Positions 44,519-53,415 of a DNA stretch of 64,000 bases are shown here, piece by piece. Positions within the stretch are counted from its first letter, which is position 1; every line of letters begins with the position of its first letter. The notes beneath the pieces were generated by a model. That model saw nothing but the letters and a program-made list of their open reading frames with translations. It did not search any database and was not told where the DNA came from. Position numbers and translations under genes: made by a program. This DNA is from Vicinamibacterales bacterium (GTDB lineage Bacteria > Acidobacteriota > Vicinamibacteria > Vicinamibacterales > UBA8438), in the NCBI GenBank assembly GCA_958296065.1, contig CATQHX010000028.1, positions 1 through 64,000 on the forward strand, written 5' to 3'.

Positions 44519-44647
44519 CCCGAAACATCCGTCGCTCAAGTGTTTCCCGCTCGAATGATCCGCGCTTGGGCAGTAGCGCGACGACACCAGCCTGCGCCGC
44601 ACTGGGCCGCGTCGCGTCGTGAAAGATCGGATTGGGCACGGATCCGG

Positions 44648-44833
44648 ATGGCGCGGACCGGTACCCTGCAGAACGGCCTGGAGCGGTACGGGATGGGCCC
44701 GAACGTGCGCGACCTGCGCACGCGGAAGCGCATGGGGTTGGTCGAGCTGTGCGCACACGGGTCTCTCGGCGGCACTGCTCGCGAAGATCGAGCGAGCCGG
44801 ATGTACCCGACGCTGCCGACGCTGCTGCCATGA
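44648..44833 (+). pseudogene. XRE-family HTH regulator remnant
   Basis: The first piece GMGPNVRDLRTRKRMGLVEL is the start of an XRE helix-turn-helix. The next helix appears one frame over (CAHTGLSAALLAKIER), and the following RMYPTLPTLL is back in the first frame. Restoring two one-base shifts gives a normal XRE-cupin-type DNA-binding domain. The rest of the protein is absent. Confidence 0.55.
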
Positions 44834-45103
44834 CGGCCGGGTCGTCGGCATGGTCACTCGCCGCGATGTCCGGCACGGGGCCGGCCGGTAAACGGAAGCG
44901 TCTCGAAGGTCGTGCTCGGCGTGCAGCGCGGCGGGTCCTCCAGACTCGCCCCGACGGCGGACACGGACAGGCCGGAATCACCGGCCGTCGTCAGCGACGT
45001 ACTCGGCCCAATGGTCCATCAGCAGCCGCGGCTGAGCGTCACAGCGAGCCCCGTCTTCCATCTGGCCCAGCACGTTCGGCGCGCTTCAAGGCCCGGAGCC
45101 GCG

Positions 45104-45580
45104 TCAGACGCCCGCATGCGTCTCGCTTCGAAGCCAGCGCGACAGTGCCTTGTCGGGGTCGGCAATCTCTTCCAGCGAGGCGTACCAGTACGCCTCCCAA
45201 CCCTGTGCCGGCAGGCCGGTGAACAGCATCAGGTTCAGCGGGTACGCCTCGCTGTCGGCACAATGCCGATAGTCGTCGCGGAACAGGAAGGTCGGCTTGC
45301 CCCAGGCAATCGCCAGCCCCAGCTCCACCATCACGCCTTCGTCCGGCGGACAGCCGTTCACCACGGCGAACAAACCGTCGGCTGCGCGCACATCTTCAAG
45401 GTCGGCTTGGCCAATCCGGTAGGCCCAGTCGCTGCTCGTCTTGTCGACTCCATTGTTGCGGGCGAACGGTTCCCACACCTCCGCGCCCGCTAACCCCAGC
45501 GCCTTGACGAGCGCCGCAAGCGGGCCGTGGCGCAGTTGGGTCGAAAAACCGTAGGGATTCGCGAGGTAGAGCGTCTTCAT
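45104..45580 (-). CDS. Nucleoside 2-deoxyribosyltransferase-like protein (158 aa)
   Basis: KTLYLANPYGFSTQLRHGPL, ADLEDVRAADGLFAVVNGCP and PPDEGVMVELGLAIAWGKPT show the nucleoside deoxyribosyltransferase fold, with the likely catalytic Glu in VMVELG and the substrate Asp in the RAADGL strand. Such enzymes exchange or hydrolyse the base of deoxynucleosides or 5'-monophosphates. The start at 45580 is at the first beta strand. It stands alone between intergenic stretches, so it may be a salvage gene or a defence-type nucleotide hydrolase; the first is more likely. Confidence 0.75.
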   Translation of the reverse strand: MKTLYLANPYGFSTQLRHGPLAALVKALGLAGAEVWEPFARNNGVDKTSSDWAYRIGQADLEDVRAADGLFAVVNGCPPDEGVMVELGLAIAWGKPTFLFRDDYRHCADSEAYPLNLMLFTGLPAQGWEAYWYASLEEIADPDKALSRWLRSETHAGV

Positions 45581-45951
45581 CGGTTCGCAGTGTACCCGGC
45601 CGACACGCCGGATCCGCCGGTCGCGCACGTCGTGTATGCACTTCCCCTCCGGTGTTGCAGCGGGTTCGCGGAATGCGGGCGCTTGCGCGCGGCACCGGCT
45701 CGACCGTCGCACCTCGTCGCCCGCGTGGTGGACTTGACCGGCTTGGACCGGGCTCGTTCCGACTCGACCCTGCCGTTTCCCCGCTTGGCGCGAGGGCGGA
45801 GGTCGCCGGAGGCGAGGCGCGGCCACAGCAGCTCGGATCCATCCCCGTGCCCGGTAGTGCGCAGCGGCGCTCCCCGAAGAGACCGCTTCACGCGTCGACC
45901 TGGGCAGGCGCGATTTATCCCAGGGGGCGCGGGGCGCACCTGCTCCTCGGG
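45581..45951. other. Intergenic, nothing recognised
   Basis: Only antisense and Arg/Ser-rich frames occur here. No repeat, hairpin or promoter could be supported by eye. Confidence 0.35.
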
Positions 45952-46365
45952 TCAGCGGAAGCGGCGCAGGGCCGAGGAATGCACACGGCAGCCCGTCGGC
46001 CCGGATGATTCTCCGCGCGATATCGCCAGCATCGCTCCGGCCAGCGAGGGATAGACAACGGCAATAGTCCCATCGTGGCGACGGCCATTCGGCGAGGGAT
46101 CTACCGGGGGATGCGCGATCGCCGTCGGACGGTCCGGCGTGGGCCACTGTCGGGGTCGATTGCTCGACTCGATGCCCGTCACGGCGTCGTCGTTCCGCGC
46201 CAACTCACCGCACGCGATCGCTTCCATGCTCTCGCGCAAGGCCTGCAGGTCCGCTCGCACGACGCCGGCCAGCTCGATCATGACGTGGCTCACGAGCACG
46301 GCGGACCCGAAGATGGCGACCACGATCACACAAATGCCAACGGTCAACTTCACGTCGTTACTCAC
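45952..46365 (-). CDS. Small single-span membrane protein (137 aa)
   Basis: The N-terminus VKLTVGICVIVVAIFGSAVL followed by VSHVMIELAGV is one membrane helix continuing into a short amphipathic helix (VRADLQALRESMEAIACGEL). The rest is polar and Pro-rich, possibly disordered or the result of a lost stop. No family recognised. It is 183 bp downstream of the helicase operon and on the same strand. Confidence 0.45.
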   Translation of the reverse strand: MSNDVKLTVGICVIVVAIFGSAVLVSHVMIELAGVVRADLQALRESMEAIACGELARNDDAVTGIESSNRPRQWPTPDRPTAIAHPPVDPSPNGRRHDGTIAVVYPSLAGAMLAISRGESSGPTGCRVHSSALRRFR

Positions 46366-46548
46366 GTCGGCGAACCTCCTGCAGCACCGCCGGAAGTCCA
46401 GCTCGGCCCGAGCGGCCGCCAGCGAACCATCCCACCGGGCATGACCCGGTAGTTCGGGCCAACATCGTCGTACTCTGCCGCCGCGTCCCCGGCAACGTCA
46501 AGGCGTAGGCCGCCGCGATCCGGTCGTTGCCGGCGCCGGTCCGGGCAT

Positions 46549-49485
46549 CTACGCTCCGGCTCTATCGTCGTCGCGCATCTTCTCCAGCGCTTCGGCCAGC
46601 CGGCGGCGTTCCTGCTCGTACAGCCGCGCACCGAGTCCGGCTGGCCTCGCTGCCGCGAGTCTTTCGACCTCGAGCAGCCACTCGAGGTCCGCGTTGTCAC
46701 CGTCCAGCGCTGCCGCATCCTCCCACTTGGCCTGCTTGCGCAGGATTCGCCTGACGTCGGCCGCCGTACCGGCCTTTTCGTACGCTTCCCGCGCTTCGGC
46801 GGTATGTCCTCTCTCTTCTTCGAGCCGCGCGACCAGCAGCGGCTCCCACCCGCTGGCGTGCAGCAGGTCCTCGACCTGGCCGAGCAGGATGTTCCGGTTG
46901 GTCTCGTTCGTGTCGGCCTCTGCCGCATCGAGCAGCGTGCTGATCGCTGTTTCGCACAGCTCATGCGCCTTGTCGGCGGCGTCTCCGTGGTAGCCGGTCA
47001 GCTTCAGCCAGCCCTCGACGTCGTCGGGGAAGTAGTTGCGGGCACTCGACGGGTCGCTTGCCCCGTCGAGCAGGCCGCTTCGCAGCGTCTGCTGCATCCG
47101 CGCCAGGGCCAGATCCGGCCAGTAGCGGCGTCGCGGCACGGCGTCCTTCAATGCCTGCAGCGCTTCGAGCAGCTTGAACCTCGGCCGGTCGTCGGGCGAT
47201 TCCGTCAGCAGGAACTCGACCACGCCGTGCTCTATCGACCGGATGATCTTCTGGCCGGCCCAGTCGTGGGCGTCGCTCCCCTCGTCCGGGATTTCCTCCT
47301 CGGTTTCAGCGTCCATATCCACGGCGACCTGTAGCGAACCCCTCAGATGCACGTTGTCTTTCCTGTCCTCGCCGGCGGCGAGAAGCAGGGCCAGAGTGCG
47401 CAGCAGCGTCGCGCGCGCGTCGCGGCGCACTTCACGGTCGGACACGCCGTTCGGCACGTCCGGCGCTCCCATTTCGGCGACCGTCTGGCCGGCGATCTCC
47501 CAGGCCCGGTCCGGGTCTTCCTCGACGATGGCCTCCGCCCGGCGGATGCGTTCGCTCGTGCGCTCTTCGGGCGTCGCCGTCTCGTCTCCGAACCGGGCGA
47601 TGATGTCGTCCTGGTTGTAGCGGCCGGCTCCGCCGACCAGCGCCAGCGTGCTCAGGTCCTGGCGCGCGTCCGGTTCGACGTTGACAGCCGCCAGCGTCTC
47701 GGTAGCCCGGCTCAGCGCCACCCGCAGCTGGTCGATGGCCGTTCGCCGGCTCTCCTGCCGCAGCGGCGTCCTGTCGTCGATCACGTTCCCGTCAAAGGCC
47801 TCGATAGCGGCTCCCACATCCAGCACGCACACCCGCTGGTACTCCAGGCCCTTGGCCTCGCCCGGCGTCAGCACCAGCTTGCGGCGCCTCTCGTCCAGCC
47901 ATGCGGGCGGTTCGTCCGCGGCCGTGATCACCGCGGTTCCCTCGAGGGCGGCGAGCTGCTCGACGAGCCCGTTGGCCTGTTCCGTCCGCTCGACGCGCAC
48001 GTACAGCGCGTGGCCGGTGACGTGCTCGGATTCAACCACCGGCTGCTGCTTCTCCGGCCGGCGGTTCTTGTCGACCAGGCTGTAGAAGATGTTCGACCGG
48101 TTGACGACGGCCGCGATCCGCGACGGGCAGCGCACGTGCTCGTGCAGATCGAACGTTGCCGGCTTGCGCCAGCGGCTGCTCAGCAGCTCGGTGTAGCGTC
48201 CCCACTCGAAGCCGCTGGCCTCGACCCGCTGTCCGGCGTCCCCGGCCATCAGCAGCCACGGGCTCTTGCCCGTGCGCCGGCGGCATGCCCGGAGCAGCTC
48301 GAGCAGCATCCAGAACTCGGTCAGGGTCAGGTCCTGCGCCTCGTCGACGACGAGGCGGTCGAACTCCATCCCCTCCGGCAGGCCCTTGCTGGAGAGCAGG
48401 CGCGCGGCGGCCGCGGCGGCCGCCAGCTCGGGGAATATCTCCACGCGGGTGCTCTCGGGCACCCTCTCCCACAACCGCAGGAGCGTCTTCGCCGTGGCGG
48501 CGCCGATCCCCTGCTCGTTGCCCCGCTGCCGGCGGTACGCATCCGGGCGCAGCGCCGCCAGCTTCCCGCCGTCGTTGCTGTCGGCCTCGCCGTCGACGCC
48601 TCGACCGAGCAGCCGCCCGCGCACTTCGGCGTACACGGCGGCCTCGTGGCCTTTCCATGGGTGGCGTTCGTGGCCGATGGCCTGCTCGATCGCAAGGCCG
48701 AGCTTCCTCCGGCTTTCGGCCGGCGGTATCCGGCGCACGTCCGCGCCGGTGATTTCGCCGGTCAGCGTCCGGAAGTCCGTCGCGCGGACCCGGCTCGTCG
48801 ACGGCGCGAAGGCCGCCAGCCGTTCCTCGGCGCTGCGTTGCAGCCGCGCCGACCAGGTAACGTAGAGGACGTTCTCGCCCGAGCGCGCTTCGATGGCCCG
48901 CCACAGCGCCGTCGTCTTGCCGCTTCCCGGGCGTCCGCGCAGCACCCGCACCGGGCTCCGGTCGGTCTCGAACGACGCTTGCTGCCTGTTCTGCGGCCGT
49001 CCTGCGATGTCCTCTCCCATGTCCGTCACCTGCCGGATCGGCAGGTAGTCGGCCCGCCTGCCGCCACCCAGCGCCGCATGGTCGTCGTGGTGCCGCACCG
49101 CGCGCACGACTATCGTTCCCGGCTCGGCGCCGCAGCTGTCGGCCGGCCCGCGGCTCCCGGCTATCCCCCACCACAGGTAGAACTGGCTGCCGCGTGCGCC
49201 GCCCAGCGGCGAGCGCCGCCAGCCGCGGTTCGGCCGCGCGCACCCCTTGACGATCGCGGTGCGTCCGTGGGCGGCCAGCTGCTCGAGGATCAGCCCGAGC
49301 CGCCGGTACAGGTGCGACCACTCCCGCAGCGTGTCCGACACGCTCGGGTGCAGCCAGATCGGCTTCGCCAGCGGGCGAGGCGCGTCGGGCGTCTCCGGCG
49401 CGATGTCCGCCCTGAAGCCATTGGCCTCGTCGGCGGCTCCCGACCGGGGCCGGCTGGCGCCGCGGTTCCGGCGTCTGTTGGTCAT
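46549..49485 (-). CDS. UvrD-like SF1 helicase with an extra N-terminal domain (978 aa)
   Basis: Walker A LRGRPGSGKTTALWR (about 173-187), motif II LVVDEAQDLT, GDAGQRVEASGFEWGRYTEL, motif V PGEAKGLEYQRVCVLDV and motif VI LRVALSRATETL make an SF1A helicase. The first ~160 residues form another domain: LHPSVSDTLREWSHLYRRLG, FYLWWGIAGSRGP, IVVRAVRHHDDH, a pattern like RelE/ParE-type folds fused to some helicases (by eye). The C-terminal ~350 residues are helical, TPR-like. The ATG sits in TAATG with the upstream gene, so the two are coupled. A two-gene DNA-processing or defence module is the best guess. Confidence 0.7.
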   Translation of the reverse strand: MTNRRRNRGASRPRSGAADEANGFRADIAPETPDAPRPLAKPIWLHPSVSDTLREWSHLYRRLGLILEQLAAHGRTAIVKGCARPNRGWRRSPLGGARGSQFYLWWGIAGSRGPADSCGAEPGTIVVRAVRHHDDHAALGGGRRADYLPIRQVTDMGEDIAGRPQNRQQASFETDRSPVRVLRGRPGSGKTTALWRAIEARSGENVLYVTWSARLQRSAEERLAAFAPSTSRVRATDFRTLTGEITGADVRRIPPAESRRKLGLAIEQAIGHERHPWKGHEAAVYAEVRGRLLGRGVDGEADSNDGGKLAALRPDAYRRQRGNEQGIGAATAKTLLRLWERVPESTRVEIFPELAAAAAAARLLSSKGLPEGMEFDRLVVDEAQDLTLTEFWMLLELLRACRRRTGKSPWLLMAGDAGQRVEASGFEWGRYTELLSSRWRKPATFDLHEHVRCPSRIAAVVNRSNIFYSLVDKNRRPEKQQPVVESEHVTGHALYVRVERTEQANGLVEQLAALEGTAVITAADEPPAWLDERRRKLVLTPGEAKGLEYQRVCVLDVGAAIEAFDGNVIDDRTPLRQESRRTAIDQLRVALSRATETLAAVNVEPDARQDLSTLALVGGAGRYNQDDIIARFGDETATPEERTSERIRRAEAIVEEDPDRAWEIAGQTVAEMGAPDVPNGVSDREVRRDARATLLRTLALLLAAGEDRKDNVHLRGSLQVAVDMDAETEEEIPDEGSDAHDWAGQKIIRSIEHGVVEFLLTESPDDRPRFKLLEALQALKDAVPRRRYWPDLALARMQQTLRSGLLDGASDPSSARNYFPDDVEGWLKLTGYHGDAADKAHELCETAISTLLDAAEADTNETNRNILLGQVEDLLHASGWEPLLVARLEEERGHTAEAREAYEKAGTAADVRRILRKQAKWEDAAALDGDNADLEWLLEVERLAAARPAGLGARLYEQERRRLAEALEKMRDDDRAGA

Positions 49486-50108
49486 TACAGCTCGTCCTCG
49501 TCGAGCATCACCCTGTTGGCCAGCACCCACGCCAGCGTCTCGCGCGCCGGGCGGTTGAGCGAGATGCGCTCGTCCTCGCGCGCCCTCTCGAGCCGCTCGT
49601 ACGTCTTGTGCCGCCGTCGCCGGGCGTACAGCCCGAGGAAGTGCGCCAGGGCCTTGCTCTCGCAGACTTCCCTGACCGTGTAGTAGCGGTACGTCGGCGG
49701 CTCGCCGCTCCGGCTGTCGACCAGAACGTCGATCTGCTCCACCCGCCCCGGCAGCCACGAGATGCCCCGTCCGCGTCCGCCCAGCCCCGCACTGAACGCC
49801 AGCATCTCGTCGAGCCACTTGTCGAAGAGCATTCCGGCCTCGCCCTTGCCGAACTGCTCACCGTGCTCGTCGGTCACCCAGCGCCGCATGTAGCGGCGTC
49901 CGGCCGCGCACAGGAACGCCGGGCCCCGCTGGCCGCCGAGGCTCTTGCCGTCGCTGTCGAGTCCCGCCGGCATCGTGCCCTCGTGCAGCCACGCGTCGGC
50001 CGCCCTCAGGTCGACCGCGCGCGCGAGCGTCGGGTGCAGCTCGGGCGGCACTCTCTTCACCACGTCCGCATACAGCGGGTGCTCGCTCCATCGGATGTCG
50101 TTCATCAT
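49485..50108 (-). CDS. Hypothetical partner of the UvrD-like helicase (207 aa)
   Basis: Soluble protein with LHPTLARAVDLRAADAWLHE, AAGRRYMRRWVTDEHGEQF, GISWLPGRVEQIDVLVDSRS, PPTYRYYTVREVCESKALAH and ARETLAWVLANRVMLDEDEL. No known family is recognised. It overlaps the helicase start by one base and so is co-translated with it. Start at the first of two adjacent ATGs (50108; the other is 50105). Its conserved pairing with the helicase could be tested across genomes. Confidence 0.6.
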   Translation of the reverse strand: MMNDIRWSEHPLYADVVKRVPPELHPTLARAVDLRAADAWLHEGTMPAGLDSDGKSLGGQRGPAFLCAAGRRYMRRWVTDEHGEQFGKGEAGMLFDKWLDEMLAFSAGLGGRGRGISWLPGRVEQIDVLVDSRSGEPPTYRYYTVREVCESKALAHFLGLYARRRRHKTYERLERAREDERISLNRPARETLAWVLANRVMLDEDEL

Positions 50109-50289
50109 CGCTTCGGTGCCGCGGTCGGCCTGCAGTGGCGCGCGGCCTTCGCATCGGCGCGGCCAGCGGCTGGTTCGGACAGCAGGTCCACAGGTTCCGC
50201 TACGGCCGTACAGTAGATGATTTTCGGGGGCGTCGGGCGCGCTGTCGCCCGCCCGGCACGGCCTTGACCCGGCCTGGCATCGCGACACC

Positions 50290-50620
50290 GACGTGCATCT
50301 GCGCGTCCGCTTGAGCGAGGCGTCCAAGGAGGGGACCTTGGCGGGCGTGACGATCTGGCCGCACCGGTGTCGGTGTTGACGGGGCCGTCTGGTACACGGC
50401 TTGGCGATGAGTGCGAAATTACCCTCGACGGCCAAGTGCTCGCGGTCAACGGCATTGCCGAGAAGGTGCTCGCCGCGCACTGCGGCGGCCTGGGCCGCGT
50501 CCTCCTGCCCCTGGGGAACCGCAGGCAGGTCGACGAGGATCTCGACGACGGCCTCCGGCGCGCGGTCGTCGTCGACTACGTCACGCGGACCGAGGAGGGC
50601 CGATCTGGCCGCGATCTGCG
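50290..50620 (+). pseudogene. Lon protease C-terminal fragment, catalytic residues lost
   Basis: The piece DVHLRVRLSEASKEGTLAGV (where Lon has KDGPSAGVT) is followed, one frame over, by VSVLTGPSGTRLGDECEITL and DGQVLAVNGIAEKVLAAHCG, GLGRVLLPLGNRRQ, the end of the Lon proteolytic domain. The catalytic Ser is replaced by Leu (GTLAG) and the catalytic Lys of GG(I/L)KEK by Ala (NGIAEK). No ATPase domain is present. It is a decayed scrap. Confidence 0.6.
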
Positions 50621-50769
50621 GTCCGCTGGCCGCCGGCCTTGCGACATGTCCCGAGGCCGTTTCCGCGGCGCGATCGGAGGCGGCGGACCGCGCGTAACTC
50701 TTCACACCGCCTCTGGCGTGATTACGATCAAGTGAAGCCGCACCGTAGCTGCTTCTGAGTGAGGCCAAC

Positions 50770-50979
50770 ATGAGGACCGCGCTGGTCGTTGTCATCCTGC
50801 TGGTGGTCGCTGTCTTGGCGGCCGTCTCGTTTCCGGGGACTCCGGTGGCAGTCACCGTCGGCTGGGCGATCGACGTCGTGTTGGCTCTCGTCACGCAGAC
50901 CTGGGGGCTGGCCGTGCTCGGGGTGGCCGCGGCCATCGCTGCGGTTTGGTGGACCCTGCGACAACACCCCTACCCGTAA
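50770..50979 (+). CDS. Small two-helix membrane protein (69 aa)
   Basis: Two hydrophobic segments, ALVVVILLVVAVLAAVSF and WGLAVLGVAAAIAAVWW, are separated by a short polar loop with an amphipathic stretch (GWAIDVVLALVTQ). ATG at 50770 is preceded by GTGAGG. No family recognised; the design resembles small inner-membrane proteins of the LapA/DUF1049 type, without certainty. Confidence 0.5.
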   Translation: MRTALVVVILLVVAVLAAVSFPGTPVAVTVGWAIDVVLALVTQTWGLAVLGVAAAIAAVWWTLRQHPYP

Positions 50980-52134
50980 CGCCTCGAGCCGTGCTCGCTA
51001 CGACCCCGAGGCGTACGAGGATGTGAGTTGTATCGTCGGTCGTCTGCGATGTTGGCGGCCTCAACGATCCGCCGGATGCCTGGACTTTCACCGACCACAA
51101 GATGTTGCGGGGCCGACGGGCATCGTCAGACCGCCAGCGTGCGCGTGTGCTCGCCGCCCACTGGCGTCCGCCTGCTTGCGCGTCGTGCCGAGCTCGTGGG
51201 CGAAGCGACACAACCGGCGAGTCGGCCGCGTGCCGGTCGGGCCGACACCCCGAATCGTCAACCGGCAGAGCCGCTGCACCGCCCCGCACGCCGGGTTCGC
51301 ATCGAGGCAGAGCGAGTTCCTCTATTCTCGTAAGGTGTCCATAACAATCAGCTTGACGTCACCCGGACCACCACCGTTCCCCCGTCGATTACCACTTTCG
51401 CCGCCGGATTCCAGCGAACCATCCGACCCGCCCGCGGACCGTCGCATCACAGTCAAACGGGATCCGAGACCATTCGCTCCCTCCGCGGCCCCAGCGCATG
51501 CCGGTTCGCTTGGTGCGGGTCGACCGTTCGGCACCAGCAACTCGCGGAGAGCATCGTCGGCCAGATGTCTCCGGACCAACCAGTACGCGGCGGCCAGCGC
51601 GGTGTCAAGGGCCTCGTGCGCATCGACGAGCCACCGTGTGGCTGGCGTCGTAGGGTTCATCAGCGTCCGGTTCTTGAGCGCTTCGCCGTGTCCTCGTCGC
51701 GGGGGCCCGCCGCCTTGGATCGCCGGGAGCAAGCGCCTCGACCCAGTCGACCCGTCGGCCGGGTTCAGCCCCCCATGGATCTCGCAGCTCGACGAGCCGT
51801 CGGGGGCGCGCACTGGACCGCCGCCGTTCGCGACCGCCACCACGTACTCGCCGCTGCTGGCCTGTAGACGAACGCGCCCGCCGTCGCTCAAGCACGGCGC
51901 CCGCCGGTAGTTTGCAACGTACCGCCGCATCCGGTTTGGGTGGCGCGCCGCGAACGCCGGCCCATCCGTTCGCTCCGACGTCCGATCGCCGCGAACTCGG
52001 ATTCTTACCCCGCCGACCCTGTGATTTGGGTTCGAGAATCGATACGGCCACAGCCTCCGCGACAGCCCTTGCGTTCCAGAGCATTCGGTCCCGTACGCCA
52101 TGACCGTGGCCACGCACAGCGTGCCCGGATCGTT
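50980..52134. other. Long stretch without a supported gene
   Basis: Several overlapping Arg/Pro/Ser-rich frames occur on both strands. On the minus strand, GRVRLQASSGEYVVAVANGG (about 51820-51880) resembles a fascin-like beta-trefoil repeat and MNPTTPATRWLVDAHEALDT (about 51600-51660) has natural composition, but the frame joining them is unconvincing. Probably decayed genes. Confidence 0.35.
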
Positions 52135-52205
52135 GTCAATCGGTCCGGCGAACCCAACCCCCGACGGCGCGCCGAACCCACGCTGCGTTCTCGGTGATTA
52201 CTGAG
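52135..52205 (-). pseudogene. TonB-receptor C-terminal scrap
   Basis: The minus strand reads ITENAAW followed by an out-of-frame continuation; the same DNA word (CACGCTGCGTT.TCGGTGAT) occurs at 34950-34970 in the intact receptor, where it encodes ITENAAWLGAPR. About 30-60 bases are recognisable. The scrap suggests a second receptor gene has been lost here. Confidence 0.4.
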
Positions 52206-52210
52206 CCTCA

Positions 52211-52956
52211 TTACCCTGCGTGCAATGTACCAACCGCAGCCATGTCTGACACACGGTGACCACCGACAAAGCTCAGCAGCATCCCGTCGCCATCGAACCC
52301 GTCGTAGGCGACGTGGACGTAGGCGTCGGCGACGGGCGTTCCCGGAAGAGTCGACCACGATGCCGGACACGGTGCCGTCGAGCAGCAGGCCGATATCGGC
52401 GGTCTTCTGACCTCCGGCAGTGAGCGTCACGGTCTTGAAAGCCGGCGCGAAGCCTTCGGCGTGAGCAACCCGTCGAACTTGTACTGACCGTTCGTCACTG
52501 AGGCTGCCGCCGACCGCGGGTTGACCTCGTGATCGACCACGACCATGCCGTTGCCCGCGTTCCGACGGGTAGCCATGTACAGCCGACCGCTCAGGGTCGC
52601 CGGCCTGGGCAGTTCGATCCGCAGTTCCGTTGAAGTCGTGCTGTTCGGGCTGTCGATGTAGCCGACGCTGAGCGTCGTCAGTCCAGACTTCGATGCCGTG
52701 ACGATTCCGCCCGTGCCTGACGGCAACTCGAAACGCCCGTTGTTGGCGTCGGTCGTCGTGGTCTGCACTTCCGTCAAGTTGTCGCCCATGTACTCGACGC
52801 GGGCGTTCGCGACCGGGTGCCCGGTTGTATTCAGGCCCGTCGGCGTCTGCACGACGATGCCCTTGATCTGCCGTTCCTGTCCTCGACCACGTCGCCGAAG
52901 ATAAACACCAGCGCCGCCGCGAGCGCGACGAGCGTCAGGATCTTGCTGATTGACAT
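52211..52956 (-). pseudogene. Exported carboxypeptidase-regulatory-like protein, three frameshifts
   Basis: The start at 52956 (GGAGAGG upstream) gives a signal/anchor helix, MSISKILTLVALAAALVFIF. One base is then lost near 52880 and the first repeat follows (GIVVQTPTGLNTTGHPVANA, ARVEYMGDN, GRFELPSGTGGIVTASKSGL). A second domain is PATLSGRLYMATRRN...GQYKFDGLL; after another shift at about 52445 comes VTLTAGGQKTADIGLLLDGT with VSGIVVDSSG. After one extra A it ends PVADAYVHVAYDGFDGDGML. Three beta-sandwich repeats of the CarboxypepD_reg type are readable, but the gene is broken. Confidence 0.6.
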
Positions 52957-53272
52957 CGGTGTCGTCCTCTCCCGAGTTCGTCGCCCCGTGCTGGAACACT
53001 GAACCGTAGATCGCGCCGAACGCGGCCCCGACGCCCGCGACCCACAAGCAGTTGAAGAAGTGCGCATCGTCGTTGTTTTTCCTGCTCAGGTAGTTACCGA
53101 TCGGGCAGCCGATCACGCCGCCAACCAAGGCGCCGCGCCAGATACGGCCCCTCGGCGCGCCAGGTCGTTCGGGCGACGGCTCCTGTTCGTCGCCGGGTGC
53201 GACGGCGGGCACAACGGCCGGCGCCGCGAGACGGTAGACATCGACCGTGCCGGAGATCGGCGCCCCGTGCAA
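52957..53272 (-). CDS. Glycine-zipper-like protein (N-terminal end uncertain)
   Basis: A Gly-rich hydrophobic segment GALVGGVIGCPIGNYLSRKN and a second, CLWVAGVGAAFGAIYGSVFQ, make a glycine-zipper pair as in small outer-membrane or lipoprotein stabilisers. The upstream part (PISGTVDVYRLAAPAVVPAV) reads well but no signal sequence is found in frame. The frame has no stop before the next gene, so the C-terminus is unclear. Evidence is modest. Confidence 0.4.
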
Positions 53273-53415
53273 CGTGAGCGGCGCCGGAACGGCAGGAGCG
53301 TCGACGGCGACACCGACCTGGAGGACAGCCAGCCTCGTCGGCCCTCACACGTCCACTTGCTGCTGCAACTCTGTGCACCTGCCGCTTTCCGAGGCCCAGT
53401 ACCGGAAAAGCACGC

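Noticed and set aside
47347-49683. Plus-strand open frame of 778 codons antisense to the helicase operon
   Set aside because: No recognisable domain; shadow of the UvrD-like gene.
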